DNA from: Pteria penguin
Lineage: Eukaryota > Mollusca > Bivalvia > Pterioida > Pteriidae
Assembly (NCBI GenBank): GCA_035048485.1
Contig: CM068584.1
Coordinates: 64,896,420-64,960,419 of the forward strand
Direction of reading: 5' to 3'
DNA length: 64,000 bases
Shown here: in pieces, positions 22,717 through 34,614 of the stretch
Position numbering within the stretch: position 1 is the first letter of the stretch
Layout of the letters: each line of letters opens with the position of its first letter
The notes under the pieces: generated by a model
The model's database searches: none
Told to the model about the DNA's origin: nothing
The model's input: the letters and a program-made list of their open reading frames with translations, nothing else
Position numbers and translations under genes: made by a program

Positions 22717-23604
22717 GAGTGGCGGGCAGGGACTAGCAGGCAGCTCAGTGATGGATGCATGAAATATGTAGAAATAAATAAACAAATAAAAGATAAGTTG
22801 CAACTTTCACTAAAATCTATGATTTAACATACCGCCTGCTTCCTCCATTCTTCTATCTTCACGTGTAGCATAGTTTACCGTATTCGGACTAGTGGTCGTT
22901 GAATAATTAGGACTGTATCTCGTTGGGGAAAGTCTGAAACATTTTATGAAAAAAAAAACAAGAATTTTTTTTATTGCGACAGGTCTTGTGTTTTTATAAT
23001 ACAGTTTGTTGATTTAAACAAACGATATTCATACATGTTTAAATGCCTTTCATTTATAACATCAGCAATGAGTGATACCATGCCAACCAATTATTTGATT
23101 AATTCTAGATGCGTTAGTACATTGCATTACTCTGTGGTCATTGTCGCATGAGTGCATACCAACACTTGGCTTGTTGGAACGATAACTTCCTATGTTATAT
23201 TAGAATTATATTTCAATTACTTTAGTGAACGCAGAAATCACTTGATCAGTTCACTGTAAATTATCCATCATCGTGTGCCTTACCTTTCGTTTGTTTTTCT
23301 GGTTAAATGCTTTCTTCCTTGTAGCATACATTGTCTATTAAATACAAAGAAAACTTATGTTTGCCTGGAGTACCCTATAAAGTATTTCAACAAATGAAAA
23401 GTATACACAAATAAATTTTCAAAGAGATAGCGTGCCCAATGTGAATTTATGGTTTGAGATGCTTAAATAGTATAATACACACAGACAATTAAAACTAAAA
23501 TTCGTAATACTCATTGAACAATTTAAACAATCAAAAAAGGATAATTCTCATTTTGACATACAGGACGTGTAAATTCTCCCTTAGGTGCAGCTGTGGGTAT
23601 CCAT

Positions 23605-24059
23605 CTGAACTTGAAGAGGATCAGGAGGTACAGGATGATATCATCCTCTTTCTGGTGCACAGCTTCCCCTAGATTCAATCCTGAATTGTTCAAGTTAAAT
23701 TCTAATATTACATTCCTTATTTCTAAAACATAGTTTATCGCATACACAAAGAATAGAATGGTAAGCATAAGTACGCTTTAAACGAAATATTATATAATCG
23801 ATACGTCTATAAATGTGTCACGTGATGACGCAAGAATGAAATAATTATAAAAAGAGAGAAAGGAAAGTAGATGTTAGTAAATAGGGATTCTTTGGCCCCA
23901 TTTCTCCCTTCCAAGTATCATTTACTAATGTTAGATTCTTTTATCTTATTTTTCACATGAACAACAATACATATACTTTATATAAGGTAACATATTCAAC
24001 ATTTTTCCAATACTGGTTTTGTCTTAGGCCAGCACGCAAAATATGGCAGATTTATGTCT
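23605..24059. other. Spacer without recognised features
   Basis: AT-rich DNA between a possible exon at 23604-23562 and the first copy of a diverged duplication. Nothing recognised. Confidence 0.35.
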
Positions 24060-25160
24060 TAATCGTTTAACCACACCAAATGATTTTCCCCAAAATTCAC
24101 CGTGCATTTCCACAGCAAACTCTGTAATACGGCGAGTTAAATACTTTTATCTTTTCCTTTAATCTTCTAACCATTCCAAGGTCGGCTGACTGAGGATTTC
24201 CTCATTACCTGATGCTTGAATACAGGTGTCAAAACGCTTACGTGTCTGGTGCATTTGTTTATGACATGAAATTTAAACCGGTCACCTGCACTAAGTAAGT
24301 GACGATTCACAATCACGTGTTTATGATAGCCTTTTGAGTGTTTAAAGTTTTATTATCTTCATGACCGTGGCGGCTTTTTTCATCAGGCATATGTCTTCTC
24401 ACCTTTCCGTCTTCAAGATACATTGGATTATTGAAAGCATTTAACTGACTTCAAAATGAATTTATAACTACCAAACCCGGCAGTATACTTATATATTTAC
24501 CCCTTTTCCCTCTCCCAATTTCTTTTTTATTCTAAACTTATCTCGTTCCAGTTGGAGTAACCTTTCTTTGCGTTGTTAATGACATTAAATAATGTGAAAG
24601 CAGTCAGTTTATCTCGTATTATTATCTATTTGCAGTTAACACTTTCTCCATTTACTAATTATGAACATCTATACGAATACACCGGTGCCTAGAAAGAAGA
24701 GTATACCCATTATTTGCACACGTATTTCTCTTCGTATGTAATGTATCGGTGTGTGGAAGGTATGGATATGTGAAGGTGGGTGTGTCGGGGTGGGGGTGGA
24801 TGTAGATGTGCTTGGTTGTAAATGTGTGGGTATGCCGATGGATGTTTTTAGAGGGATAAATATATTTGTGCATGTGTCATACGTTCACCCCTAAACACTA
24901 ATTCGTGTTATTGTTGATTTACCACACCAACTGATGTTTCCTCAAATTTCTACATTGTTCACGATGCATTTCCATGGTGACTTCTGTTATACGATGAATC
25001 AGATACTTTTATTTATTTCTTTAACTCTTCTACCGTTATTCTAGTTGTTAATTAACAAAGGAAATCGGTACCATTCCAAGGTCGATCAACTGTGGATTTC
25101 GTCATTACATGATACTTGAATACACTTCAAAACTCTTATGTGTATGGTTCCTTTGTTTAC
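24060..25160. repeat. Diverged direct duplication, two copies about 850 bp apart
   Basis: The left copy (about 24060-24260) and right copy (about 24905-25150) share, in the same order, ACCACACCAA.TGAT, TTTCC.CAAA.TT, TGCATTTCCA, ATACTTTTAT, CCATTCCAAGGTCG, GGATTTC.TCATTAC, GATACTTGAATACA and CTTA.GTGT.TGGT. They differ by many substitutions and small indels. The DNA between them carries a GTGTGGG-rich tract at about 24750-24835. Confidence 0.6.
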
Positions 25161-27051
25161 GTATCAGAATATAAGTAAAGTGCAGAGAGATTTAAGGCAT
25201 TTGAGATAAATAGTTCATTTACGTTCATATGTATCACTTTTATATTTGTTTACATGTGTTTTACTGATTATCACGTTGCATATGAAAGGGAAACAGAATA
25301 TTATTAGTTAACTTTATTTAAATACATCATTATTATTATTATGTATAGAAGTGTATTTTGATGCATTTCTTCCCTTTAAAATTGACACGAGCCAAACATC
25401 TTCAAAATTCAAATGTATGTCAAGAAAATGCCCTTTACCTTTCTCGTCGCCCCCCCCCCCCCCCTGGGTAGCACCATTAAATTTGTATCAAGGCTGCATT
25501 TCCGTTCAACTACATGTAAATCGTACACCCATTTTATGCTATGACCTCACAGCATTAGTCTTCTTTTTTGTCATAATGCTGCCACTGTAATGCCTCATTT
25601 TGTCTTTTTTTTTTTGTTTGGTTCTATTTTAATTCCATGCAGTCATTATGAGGTTCAGAAATTTGAATGCTAAAATAAGATATATGTTTGCTCTCAAACT
25701 TGTCTTGAGAGATTTAAATGATGTTATAATACATTGTATTTAAAATCCTCAGCAAAATCTTTCCTATTTGAAAAAACTCAATTTCGTCTAATGAGGAGTT
25801 ATGCTACTTGTTGAAGAAGAGGTGCCAATAGTTAAAAGTTGGTGAACATTTAATAGTGAAAGCTGAGGAGCACTATCAAAGACATCCCTTTGTCGTTGCA
25901 ATGTTTTAACATAAAGACGGAAGAAGAGTTCAATATACTTTAACTTCTAAAGCAGCTATTACTTCTTACTTTACTTTCAACATGAAGAAATTATTAGTTA
26001 GTGTTTGGGCTGAATCTTATAATTTCAAGACCAATTATAAAGGAATCTTTACTAAATTTCACAAAATGTCGATTAAAACTGAAACATTAATTTATTTATT
26101 ATTTATTATATGGTTATGTTGTTTATATGAAAGAAATAAAATTATAAAAAAGGTTCATAATAGCGGAAGAGCTGGATAAAAGATGCTGTAATGTTATGAT
26201 ACTTTGTCGCATGGATCTATGTCTTGTTTTTTCCGTATTTTTATGAGTTTAATGAAAACCCTTGCCCCGCTGACGCGTTTATCCTTTTAATAAAACCCGC
26301 CCCTAAATTCAAGGTTGTCTAGAATTATCGTATTTTTTGACACGTCTTGGCATTCGGTACAACCCTAAGCAATTAACGGTAAGAAGGGGCGGATCCAGAA
26401 TATTTCTAAAAGGGAAAGGGGAAGGTAAATTCTTTCACCATTTATTTGTAAATTTTTATGCCGAAAGTTTCACATCCAAAGACGCAAAGTACATTAACAC
26501 TCAAACATGACATGCCTTAATTGAAAACCACAACAAACGCAGGTTAAGTGTCAGAATATCCACACAAGGAGTAATCAGACAAAATTTAGGAAAAGGAGGA
26601 TTAAACCACATCATCCCTCTGCATCTGTAAATGGTATAAACATTTTATTGTGTACCCAGTGTTCTGTGAATCAAGCCTTTTCCTCATGGCATGAAACTGA
26701 GCTTTATTTATACAAATACGGTAAAACACAAATATTTCTACTCTTACTTACTATAAAAGGGAAAGGAAGTGGGGGGGGGGGGGGGGGGTTGTTGCAGCTA
26801 CTTTCCAAAGCGGAATGTCCATGTTTTGAGACACTTACATGCATTAGCACTCTATATAGAATTTATGGAGTTATTGATATAAATAGGCAAAACAACATTT
26901 TAAGGTATTTGTATGTGTCGTTTCTCTTTGGAGATTTGCTACGAGTTTGACCCCTTGATTGTGTATGCATATGTACGCCTCTGACGTTATAAAAATATAA
27001 CTATATAACTTTTGATAACCCTGTAATAGATACAATTGGGAGGGAGAATCA
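25161..27051. other. AT-rich spacer with homopolymers and a repeat fragment
   Basis: Contains a C17 run at about 25449-25465, a G run at about 26772-26788, and a fragment opening AGGGGCGGATCCAGAATATT at about 26387-26440 (same repeat as at 6903). ORFs of 65-100 codons here have no domain and low-complexity composition. No gene is supported. Confidence 0.4.
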
Positions 27052-27822
27052 TAGTGCTGCAACGATTCGCCGCGGTTTTCTTTTCACTGCGGTTCAAGAC
27101 GACAATTCGATACACGATAGGAGACAGGTCTGTATCGATGCGTTACTGTTCATTTTCCTATTTGAGACAAAGAACTCTCCTGTTGAATTTACAAGTCATG
27201 TGTGGGGTATTTTGGATTCAAGGAAGGGGGTGACAAAGACAAAACTATTTGTAAGCTATGCCACTCGGATGTGAGCTACAAATGTTGAAATACCACGAAC
27301 ATGGCCACCCACATTCATAGAAAACACAGCATACTGGCACCTGCCGATTAGGACAACGATGTAAAGAACGAGAAACAAGCAAGCTCGTGAGTTCCTCTGC
27401 TATAAGTGGACAGCGTAAACTAGCCGATGTCATACATTCGAAATAAAGCAAAGGTTCACTGCGAGTCAGTTTTATCACACAATCTTGGTGAACTATTTCG
27501 TAAACCTCTCTTATCATGATTAAAGACCATACATTCATGATAATATTATGAACTATTGCATTGCCATGCCAGTTTTGTTTTGTTTTCGGTTTTCTAGGCT
27601 TCTAGTCATACCAATGGTAATTTTAGTTGATGTTAAAGCATCCAAGTTATGAAAACGATAACGATAAACTTTATTTTGTTTTTGATTTATGAAAGTATTT
27701 GACACATTACAGAAATGCTTTTATTTCAACATTGTAAATAAGGTATTATGATGTGAATCGTATCGTGACCACAAATGTCAATACGTATCGAATCGTGAGC
27801 TTAGCGTTTCGTTGCAGTATCA
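27052..27822 (+). mobile_element. Non-autonomous hAT-type element with BED-finger remnant
   Basis: The left end TAGTGCTGCAACGA and the inverted right end (TGATACTGCAACGA) agree at 11 of 14 positions. Subterminal GATTCG/CGAATC and GATACG motifs are abundant, as in hAT elements. Inside, about 27208-27345 encodes a broken BED zinc finger: YFGFKEGGDKDKTICKLCHS, then a TGT-TGA interruption, then NTTNMATHIHRKH. The Cys pair and the two His match the BED signature. No catalytic domain follows, so the element is internally deleted. Flanking 8-mers GAGAATCA and GAATAACA are only weakly alike. Confidence 0.68.
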
Positions 27823-28199
27823 GAATAACATACAAGTGAAAACATGGAATGAAAATGATATCTGAAATTAAATGGACAAAAATTCAACATAACCGGTATA
27901 ATTATATAAGAAACAGAAGTGGTTTGCATTTTATTTCTACATATATCTTTTATAATGCAAAGAAAGGTAACTCTATCAGCCTTAATCAGGAAATTTATAT
28001 TTTGCCTTTGAATTTGAGTGTTACATACTGCACCTTTGGTATTTAGCCATAGACAACAATACAGCAAAATGGGAAAATAATAAACCAGGTGATATAATCA
28101 GAGAAAATGTGTGATTTTTGTTATCGTTTAGACTTGCGCATAGAATTGGACAATCACCGTTGTCTATCATACTCGGCGTTCTATTAACAAAGAGAGAGG

Positions 28200-28235
28200 G
28201 AGAGAGAGAAAATGAAAAGGTGCTAATAATTGTCA
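28200..28235. repeat. AG-rich simple repeat next to a SINE
   Basis: A short GAGAGAGAGA tract precedes the SINE at 28236. The preceding 27823-28199 is AT-rich with no recognised feature. Confidence 0.5.
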
Positions 28236-28482
28236 CTCCACGATTATTTCACATATATGGTGACGGCATCTGCCTGATGCATTGCATACGATTATAGACC
28301 TTAACAGCGGACCTTCGCAAAGCAGTGAGAGATCTTCTACGTGCCACGCCTACCGTGACACGGGACTTCGGGTTTTTCTGTCTCATCTGAAAGACAAAAC
28401 GCCGCTGTGCCGAGTGCGGGAGTCGAACCCTGGACCTCTCGATCACGAGCGGATCACCTTATCCACTGGGCGACACCGGCTT
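28236..28482 (-). mobile_element. tRNA-derived SINE (family A), second copy
   Basis: Minus-strand copy of the same family as 11166-11455. It has a tRNA head with box B GGGTTCGACTCCCGC, the CGAAGTCCCGTGTCACGG and GGCGTGGCACGTAGAAGATC central block, GCATCAGGCAGATGCCGTC, and ATATGTGAAATAATCGTGG. It is more diverged than the 11166 copy and no target duplication is obvious. Confidence 0.87.
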
Positions 28483-29980
28483 AAACGGTGCGGAGTTAGA
28501 GAGAAATAAAGAGAGGAAAAAAAATGGAAGCTGTATATATATGAACTTGTAATCTACATGTAATTTTTTTCTTTTTGTAGATTTATTTAAAGCATTCCAT
28601 TTTTGCGCCTTTTTATAGTACATCACAATTATAGTATATTTGTGTATTTGACACTCGTTTTCAGCAATCACTTTCGTTTAACCGGGTAAGTATGAGAAGA
28701 ATGTAACAGAAAGTTTTATTAGTGTGATCACTGCCCACATCTAAATTCAACTTAGTATAACCAACTATAAACACCATCATTGGATTAATTGATATACGGA
28801 TAGTTTAATGCAAGTGAACAGAGGGGGTGTAAATGAATTCATAAGGGTAAGATCCCATATGGTTTTACAGTTTGCCGTACACAGGCGTGTCCTTCGCTGT
28901 ACACTTCCGTATATATCATACAAGTATGCATTTTTTATGTACAGTGTTTTGCCGAGAAAATTGAAAACAGTTTAAACTTTCATCTCTTTAGGATAACCCT
29001 TTATCAAGGAAGTATCTTTTACCACATTTCTCCTTATATATCAAGTACAAGTCGTAGATTTTGAAGTTTTCGTAGACAGTGTCCTATTATAAACTGTATC
29101 AAACGCTTTCCTCTATCAGCAAGAGGCTCAGGGCAGTTCAAGCCAAATACCGAACACACTGTTCCTTCTACTCTTGTACATTCATACGGGTATATTGGTG
29201 CACATATGCTGTACGAGCACAGGCAATCCCAGTTCGATTCCCAGATTGCATCGCTATCTTTAAGAGATAAGATACCACTTCCTGTTTCCATGTTGTTACA
29301 TGTGATGTTACAAAACTGAGTGGGGGATTATGGGAAACGGGAGTAGGGGGAGGTCTGACGTTTTGGGTGATCGTACAGAAATATAGTGTAAAAACCACAC
29401 ATTTCATAAATTAATATCATTATGGTTCTTAGATAATCAAGTGAAATTCACGTTTTGTTCATTCTTTACAAGACAAGGGGGATACCAAATTTCTAAGTAA
29501 CGTAATATATTTGTTTTCTTTTAAATGCATTGGAGCATATTGTTACGGTAAAAATTGTATATAAATCTTTATTTGTAGCTTTATTTTAACTACAGTTTTA
29601 CACGTATTCAATCCTTTTCATCTTACGTCTTGCACGTGAAAGAATAGTTATATAAAATATAAGAAAAGTTATTCAATCTCTATCAAATTCATTTGGCACA
29701 AACTTTTACATCTATATGATCTACAATATCGTGGTATTTGATATAGAGTTTTGTCAGTCATATGAATGTAAAGGAATGAATTAATGAAGGTGAATGATGG
29801 TTGAGGGCGAAGGAATAACACGCTATATTGAAATTTATAGACTTAATGATATAAAATACCAAATTCTTTAAATTAATGTTGTTTGAGTGTAGCTTTTCAG
29901 TAGATGATTGCCATAAGATTGCAAGTTTCGCCTCTTATTTTGTATTGATATCTACGCTTCTAATATTATTAATATACAAG
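28483..29980. other. AT-rich spacer; one box-B-like motif
   Basis: No gene is recognised. A CAGTTCGATTCCCAG motif at about 29229-29243 resembles a tRNA box B, but I find no convincing box A, so I do not call a tRNA. A GGGGGATTATGGGAAACGGG block near 29321 stands out from the AT-rich surroundings. Confidence 0.35.
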
Positions 29981-29981
29981 T

Positions 29982-30229
29982 CGGTGTAACCTAGTGAATA
30001 AGGTGCTCGGCTCGTAATCAACAGGTCACGGGTTCGACTTCCGCCCTTATAGGACGAGAGAGTAAAAACCGAGGTCCTGTATCACGGCAGGCGTGGCATG
30101 TAAAAGATACCTCATTGCTTCGGGTGGGTCAATTGCAAAAGTTCTGTACAATACATCAGGCAGATGCCGTCACCATATACATGAAATAACCTTGGAGTGA
30201 CGTAAAACAATATTCAATCAATGAATCGT
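29982..30229 (+). mobile_element. tRNA-derived SINE (family A), third copy
   Basis: Plus-strand copy. Box A is in AACCTAGTGAATAAGGTGC and box B is GGGTTCGACTTCCG. It then has CCGAGGTCCTGTATCACGG, GGCGTGGCATGTAAAAGATA, CATCAGGCAGATGCCGTCAC and GGAGTGACGTAAAACAATAT, ending in an AATC-type tail. Diverged but complete. Confidence 0.9.
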
Positions 30230-31350
30230 TAAAAATGTTTAATATCAAATAGTCAAGTCAATTTGATATTTAACCTTGAACAAATTGCAACAGAAACTTT
30301 TTCATCATTCACAGCTGCACTTTACGCTAATAAATACAAATAAAAAATCCGCTTCAAAATGAAATTGGGAAATTGTAGTTTTACGGGGTTGAAATCTAAC
30401 CGTTGTGGTGTGAAATACAAATAACGAATGGGCTACCGTACACCGCTAATAAAATATAAACAACGAGATGCAGAATGCAACACGAGATCGGCGATAAATT
30501 GTTTATTACCCTATTATTAATCCTTCGAGGCACAGTATGCAATTTAGATACTAAATGTAAAAATATTGTTACAAAATGTACTTTGATAAACTTAAAGAAT
30601 TTTTCTAGTTCTAATAACGGAGTTATCACTAATATTACACATCAACACGCCACTTCCGGCGAAACACGCCTTTACTTTCTATAATTTGTCTATGTTTTGA
30701 GACACGAAATTACTATAAATATATGAAAACATATTGTATAAATATGTCTGAAAATAGTCACACATTGATTAACAGAAGATATTTTGTAAATATAAGTAGT
30801 GTTAACAGTGATTTGTTTTTCACATATTAACAAAAATTTTAGCTATGGAAACCTGTATGAATTATAATTTGAAATAAATACACAATAGTACTGTATTTCG
30901 TTTAGAATAGATGTTTTGATTCCGTTTCTGTTCTGGAAGGTTCGAAAACATAACAGATTTAGGTCGTCTGTCTACCAATCTGTAATTCCAGCTGTCCGTC
31001 CGTCCGTATATCGATTCGTAATTCCGTCTGGCATTTTACGCAACGCAATATATTTTTACCATTATAGATGGAGACGTCAAATTTAGCATACATACTCAAC
31101 CAGTGAGAACTTTTCATCGAGGTCACTGCTCTTGTAATCTTGACCCTGACATTTTATCAGGATTTCAAGACCTGTTACCATTGCGTGCATTAGTGTTTCA
31201 CAGACACACCCTCATAGACACACACATCTTATTTTGAAAGGATTTACAACAAGATATCTTGTTTCAAAGAGTCTCTTTCCAAGAACAGAACAGCAAATCT
31301 CTGGTTCGAATACCTGAATATGGTCGAGTTATTACACAGACTTCTCAGGG
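30230..31350. other. AT-rich spacer
   Basis: A 69-codon ORF at 30475-30684 has no recognisable domain. A GTCCGTCCGTCCGTAT tract at about 30993-31010, followed by TCAAATTTAGCATACA, resembles the internal part of bivalve TIR elements. No gene is supported. Confidence 0.35.
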
Positions 31351-31564
31351 TCCAGCGCCATAAACTGAGAATATACTTAAGTGATAATTTCATATTCTTC
31401 TGTTCATCAATGAATTAATACCTGGGATTTGGATTTTATTTAGTTTTATTCTATTGATAAATAGAATTAAACCTTTTTCCATGAGAATTTATTTGAACGT
31501 TTGATAATTGAATATATTTAAATGAAATATTTGACTTAAGTGTATTCTCAGTTTATGGCGCCGG
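31351..31564. mobile_element. MITE with about 30-bp inverted ends
   Basis: The left end CCAGCGCCATAAACTGAGAA (31352 on), continuing TATACTTAAGTGA, is repeated in inverse orientation at about 31532-31564 (GACTTAAGTGTATTCTCAG...GGCGCC). The 210-bp unit has no coding capacity. Confidence 0.75.
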
Positions 31565-31569
31565 GCCCA

Positions 31570-32124
31570 CGGCTGAAAGATCTGGAAATTGGAAAGAATA
31601 TTTGCAAACAGTCCGTTGCATGTTGCCATATCTTGCTGCATCGGGACATAACATGTATGTGAAATCTGCATACATGTACCTGGCAGACATGCAGAAACTT
31701 AAAACAACATATCCTGATATCCATATTTGAATCTAGCTATCATGTTATTCGGAGATCTGACAGATATTGGGCAGGTTTATCCACTGATTTAGCCAAAGAG
31801 AAGATATTGATGAGAAGCCTGAAGACATCAGGCGGCCGTGGTATGTCGGAATTTCAACAAGTACAATGGCTTCTTTCACCGCCGAATTATGCCGAATTCA
31901 ATGACGCAATGCATAACTTGACAGGCGTCAATTACCAGTCAAACGAACAGCATAAAGACTCATCAAAATCGAGACAAGCCAAAGATAACAAAGGCATGCA
32001 GAGTCTTTTGTCATACTTAAAGGAAAGGGATCCTTTTGGTGATAACGACCAACTCAGAAGTATCGACACCGGCATGACAGCAGATACAACCGTAAACGTG
32101 GATGCTTGTCATCAGATAGGATGA
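31570..32124 (+). pseudogene. Fragment of a multicopy marine-invertebrate protein family of unknown function
   Basis: The frame from about 31742 reads VIRRSDRYWAGLSTDLAKEK, then MRSLKTSGGRGMSEFQQVQW, NYAEFNDAMHNLTGVNYQSN, LLSYLKERDPFGDN and VNVDACHQIG, ending at 32124. Upstream, between 31570 and 31740, related coding is visible in shifted frames (LAASGHN-like and YLADMQKL). I know this WAGLSTDL...RGRGM pattern from abundant uncharacterised proteins of bivalves and cnidarians, probably spread by a mobile element. The N-terminus is broken and the C-terminus cut short, so this is a pseudogene piece. Confidence 0.55.
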
Positions 32125-32417
32125 AGAATCATTGCTCCACTCCTTGTCGAAAGTACCACTACCTACTCTTGTGTTCAAACACAATTGAAACCAACGGATT
32201 TTGTATGGTTGAAAATTGCTTAATCCACAATTCCTTTTCAAGGAGGGTCTGGATAGTGGAAGGGGGACTGGAGAGGGGGCTAAGAACTACAAATTGTTGG
32301 TAAAGATCTAGTGAACAATGTGACATTAAATGGGATAATTTTACGGTATAATTAAACCAAAAAGATAATTGATTTCCATTTTATTTCTATCCTTTACAAT
32401 GCACAGAAAGGTAACTC

Positions 32418-32475
<58 letters not shown>

Positions 32476-32640
32476 CCGTGAAAATCCGTAACTGTGGGGA
32501 CATATTTCCTGTTTCACACTCACGTTGCGGGGACACGGATGGCACTGTGGGGACATTTGTGTGTCCCCGCATCTACGTTGTCTTCAATCGCATTTACGTG
32601 ACATGGAATACCAAGAAAACATATTGTGATGAATGTCCCC
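32125..32640. other. Spacer with GA microsatellite
   Basis: A (GA)n/(AG)n microsatellite occupies about 32416-32474. Around 32500-32640 there are several GGGGACA/TGTCCCC blocks, of the type also seen in the 63745-64000 minisatellite. Confidence 0.7.
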
Positions 32641-33103
32641 ACAATTTCTTTCAGCAATGATTTATCTCAGTTGTTGCCACAAAATCATATTTCGTGATGT
32701 GCAGAACTTTTTCAGGAAGGTGGGCGCTGATTGGCTGAGCAATTTTGTCCCCACAAGGTATCTCTCTCCCGTGTGGTTACGGAGTTTCATTAAATATAAT
32801 ACTATGTCCAATAATAAATCACAGTATTGTATGTAACAAAACCAATCCAATTTAATAATCATCTTCATTCAAAAATATGGGTCTGGAACGAATAGGAAAA
32901 TTCTCGAAAGAACCAACTTCCGCGCGTGCGCAGATCGGCGGAACTTGGGAACCGGGCACGAGCCACGCCGTGGACTAAGCAAGTACTATGTAAGTAATAT
33001 GTGTAGTTGGTGAATAATAATAACGTTACTTTTTTACATATAGGCCTAGCCTAGACTGAATATGAGTTAGACCTAGGCCCTACAACCATTTAAAAAGTGG
33101 TCA
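32641..33103 (+). promoter_or_regulatory. Promoter-like module, copy A
   Basis: First of three tandem copies. It contains an inverted CCAAT box (GCTGATTGGCTGAGC, 32725-32740), an ETS-like AACTTCCG directly followed by the NRF1-like palindrome GCGCGTGCGCA (32922-32932), then CpG-rich sequence, and a clean splice donor ACTAT/GTAAGT at 32989/32990. In an AT-rich, CpG-poor neighbourhood, CCAAT, ETS, NRF1 and a donor within 270 bp is what a housekeeping-type start region with a non-coding first exon looks like. The first coding exon of the downstream SET gene (acceptor at 36105/36106) has its ATG 5 nt inside, so it needs such an upstream exon. Confidence 0.5.
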
Positions 33104-33227
33104 GTTTATGAACATAACATTTCAAGGACAGTCCACGTCCACCATGATAATACGGCATAGGCCCCCTATCACGCAAATTGTCTGGGTACTCTCTCCTTTC
33201 GGTACTTGGTTGTTTGACAATTTCCAC

Positions 33228-33690
33228 ACAATTTCTTTCAGCAATGATTTATCTCAGTTGTTGCCACAAAATCATATTTCGTGATGTGCAGAACTTTTTC
33301 AGGAAGGTGGGCGCTGATTGGCTGAGCAATTTTGTCCCCACAAGGTATCTCTCTCCCGTGTGGTTACGGAGTTTCATTAAATATAATACTATGTCCAATA
33401 ATAAATCACAGTATTGTATGTAACAAAACCAATCCAATTTAATAATCATCTTCATTCAAAAATATGGGTCTGGAACGAATAGGAAAATTCTCGAAAGAAC
33501 CAACTTCCGCGCGTGCGCAGATCGGCGGAACTTGGGAACCGGGCACGAGCCACGCCGTGGACTAAGCAAGTACTATGTAAGTAATATGTGTAGTTGGTGA
33601 ATAATAATAACGTTACTTTTTTACATATAGGCCTAGCCTAGACTGAATATGAGTTAGACCTAGGCCCTACAACCATTTAAAAAGTGGTCA
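33228..33690 (+). promoter_or_regulatory. Promoter-like module, copy B (apparently identical to A)
   Basis: By eye the 463 bases match copy A throughout, including the CCAAT box, the NRF1-like site at 33509-33519 and the donor at 33576/33577. The 124-bp spacer between A and B (ATACGGCATAGGCCCCCTAT...TACTCTC) recurs in part after copy C, so the duplicated unit is about 587 bp. The identity implies very recent duplication, gene conversion, or an assembly artefact. Confidence 0.5.
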
Positions 33691-34115
33691 CAATTTCTTT
33701 CAGCAATGATTTATCTCAGTTGTTGCCACAAAATCATATTTCGTGATGTGCAGAACTTTTTCAGGAAGGTGGGCGCTGATTGGCTGAGCAATTTTGTCCC
33801 CACAAGGTATCTCTCTCCCATGTGGTTACGGAGTTTCATTAAATATAATACTATCAGTCCAATAATAAATAAATGAATAGGAAAATTCTCGAAAGAAGTT
33901 TAATGCTCAACTTTGAGTACACGTTGTATTGGAAGAAGAAGAAGAACCAACTTCCGTGCGTGTGCAGATCGGCGGAACTTGGGCACCGGGCAGAAGCCTG
34001 ACCAAGCGAAAGACGCCGTGGCGTGGACTAAGTTTTAGTCCTTAGTTATAATGTAAGTAATATGTGTAGCTGGTGAATAATAATAACGTTACTTTTTTAC
34101 ATATAGGCCTAGCAT
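33690..34115 (+). promoter_or_regulatory. Promoter-like module, copy C (diverged)
   Basis: This copy follows B directly. The CCAAT box is retained at about 33774. The middle is altered by loss of about 70 bp and gain of a GAAGAAGAAGAA-containing insert near 33930. The NRF1-like site is degraded (GTGCGTGTGCA, about 33956). The donor is kept as TATAAT/GTAAGT at 34052/34053. It is probably the oldest copy. Confidence 0.45.
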
Positions 34116-34614
34116 AGATGATACGGCATAGGCCCCCTATCACGCAAATTGTCTGGGTACTCTCCCTGAATTGATTTATATTATCCAAAACAAAAAAAAA
34201 AAAAACTGCGTCCGTCGGGAGTCAGAGTGTTGCGTTACAGGTTGACTAAGGCCAGTCCTAGTCCTGAAATTCATAAGTTCCGATATAGGGGTATCAGGTC
34301 GTTTCGGTGCACTTGGTTGTTTCGGTTAGGCCTACCTGGACCTTTCCGTACTTGGTTGTTTGACAGTTTCGAATTCGGTACCTGTAAAGACGTCTCGTTA
34401 CTTGCAAAATATTGTTTGGTACTTTGAAAAAGATATCCAGTTTAGCATCCAATGCCGCACTTCTCCAGATTCACTTAGTATCACCGGATAGCCCATAAAA
34501 TTATCATGTCGGTTCCATGACATATGCATAAGAAAGGACAGTTTATAAAAATATTGACCAAGTCACAAGTCCAATAAAACCAATATTTTCATTATTTCAT
34601 CACCATGTTGCTAC
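34116..34614. other. Spacer
   Basis: This contains a repeat of the A-B spacer (ATACGGCATAGGCCCCCTAT, about 34120-34165), an A-rich run at 34189-34204 and TTTCGGT...CTTGGTTGTTT phrases. These also occur near 33200 and, inverted, at 35130-35230. No gene. Confidence 0.45.

Larger units (their letters stand above)
21635..23604 (-). other. Possible minus-strand gene of short exons (speculative)
   Basis: Four short minus-strand segments have splice-like borders and agreeing phases: 23604-23562, 23339-23289 (donor AAAG/GTAAGG), 22933-22833 (donor GCG/GTATGT) and 21714-21635 (ends TAA). The third encodes RYSPNYSTTTSPNTVNYATR followed by EDRRMEEAG. The last encodes KPVFVSVNTAKTMAKAVSRR then LHPRF. 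The polypyrimidine tract of the last acceptor is poor. The second exon also reads well in another frame (TMYATRKKAFNQ), so this chain could be coincidence. I recognise no family. Confidence 0.22.
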
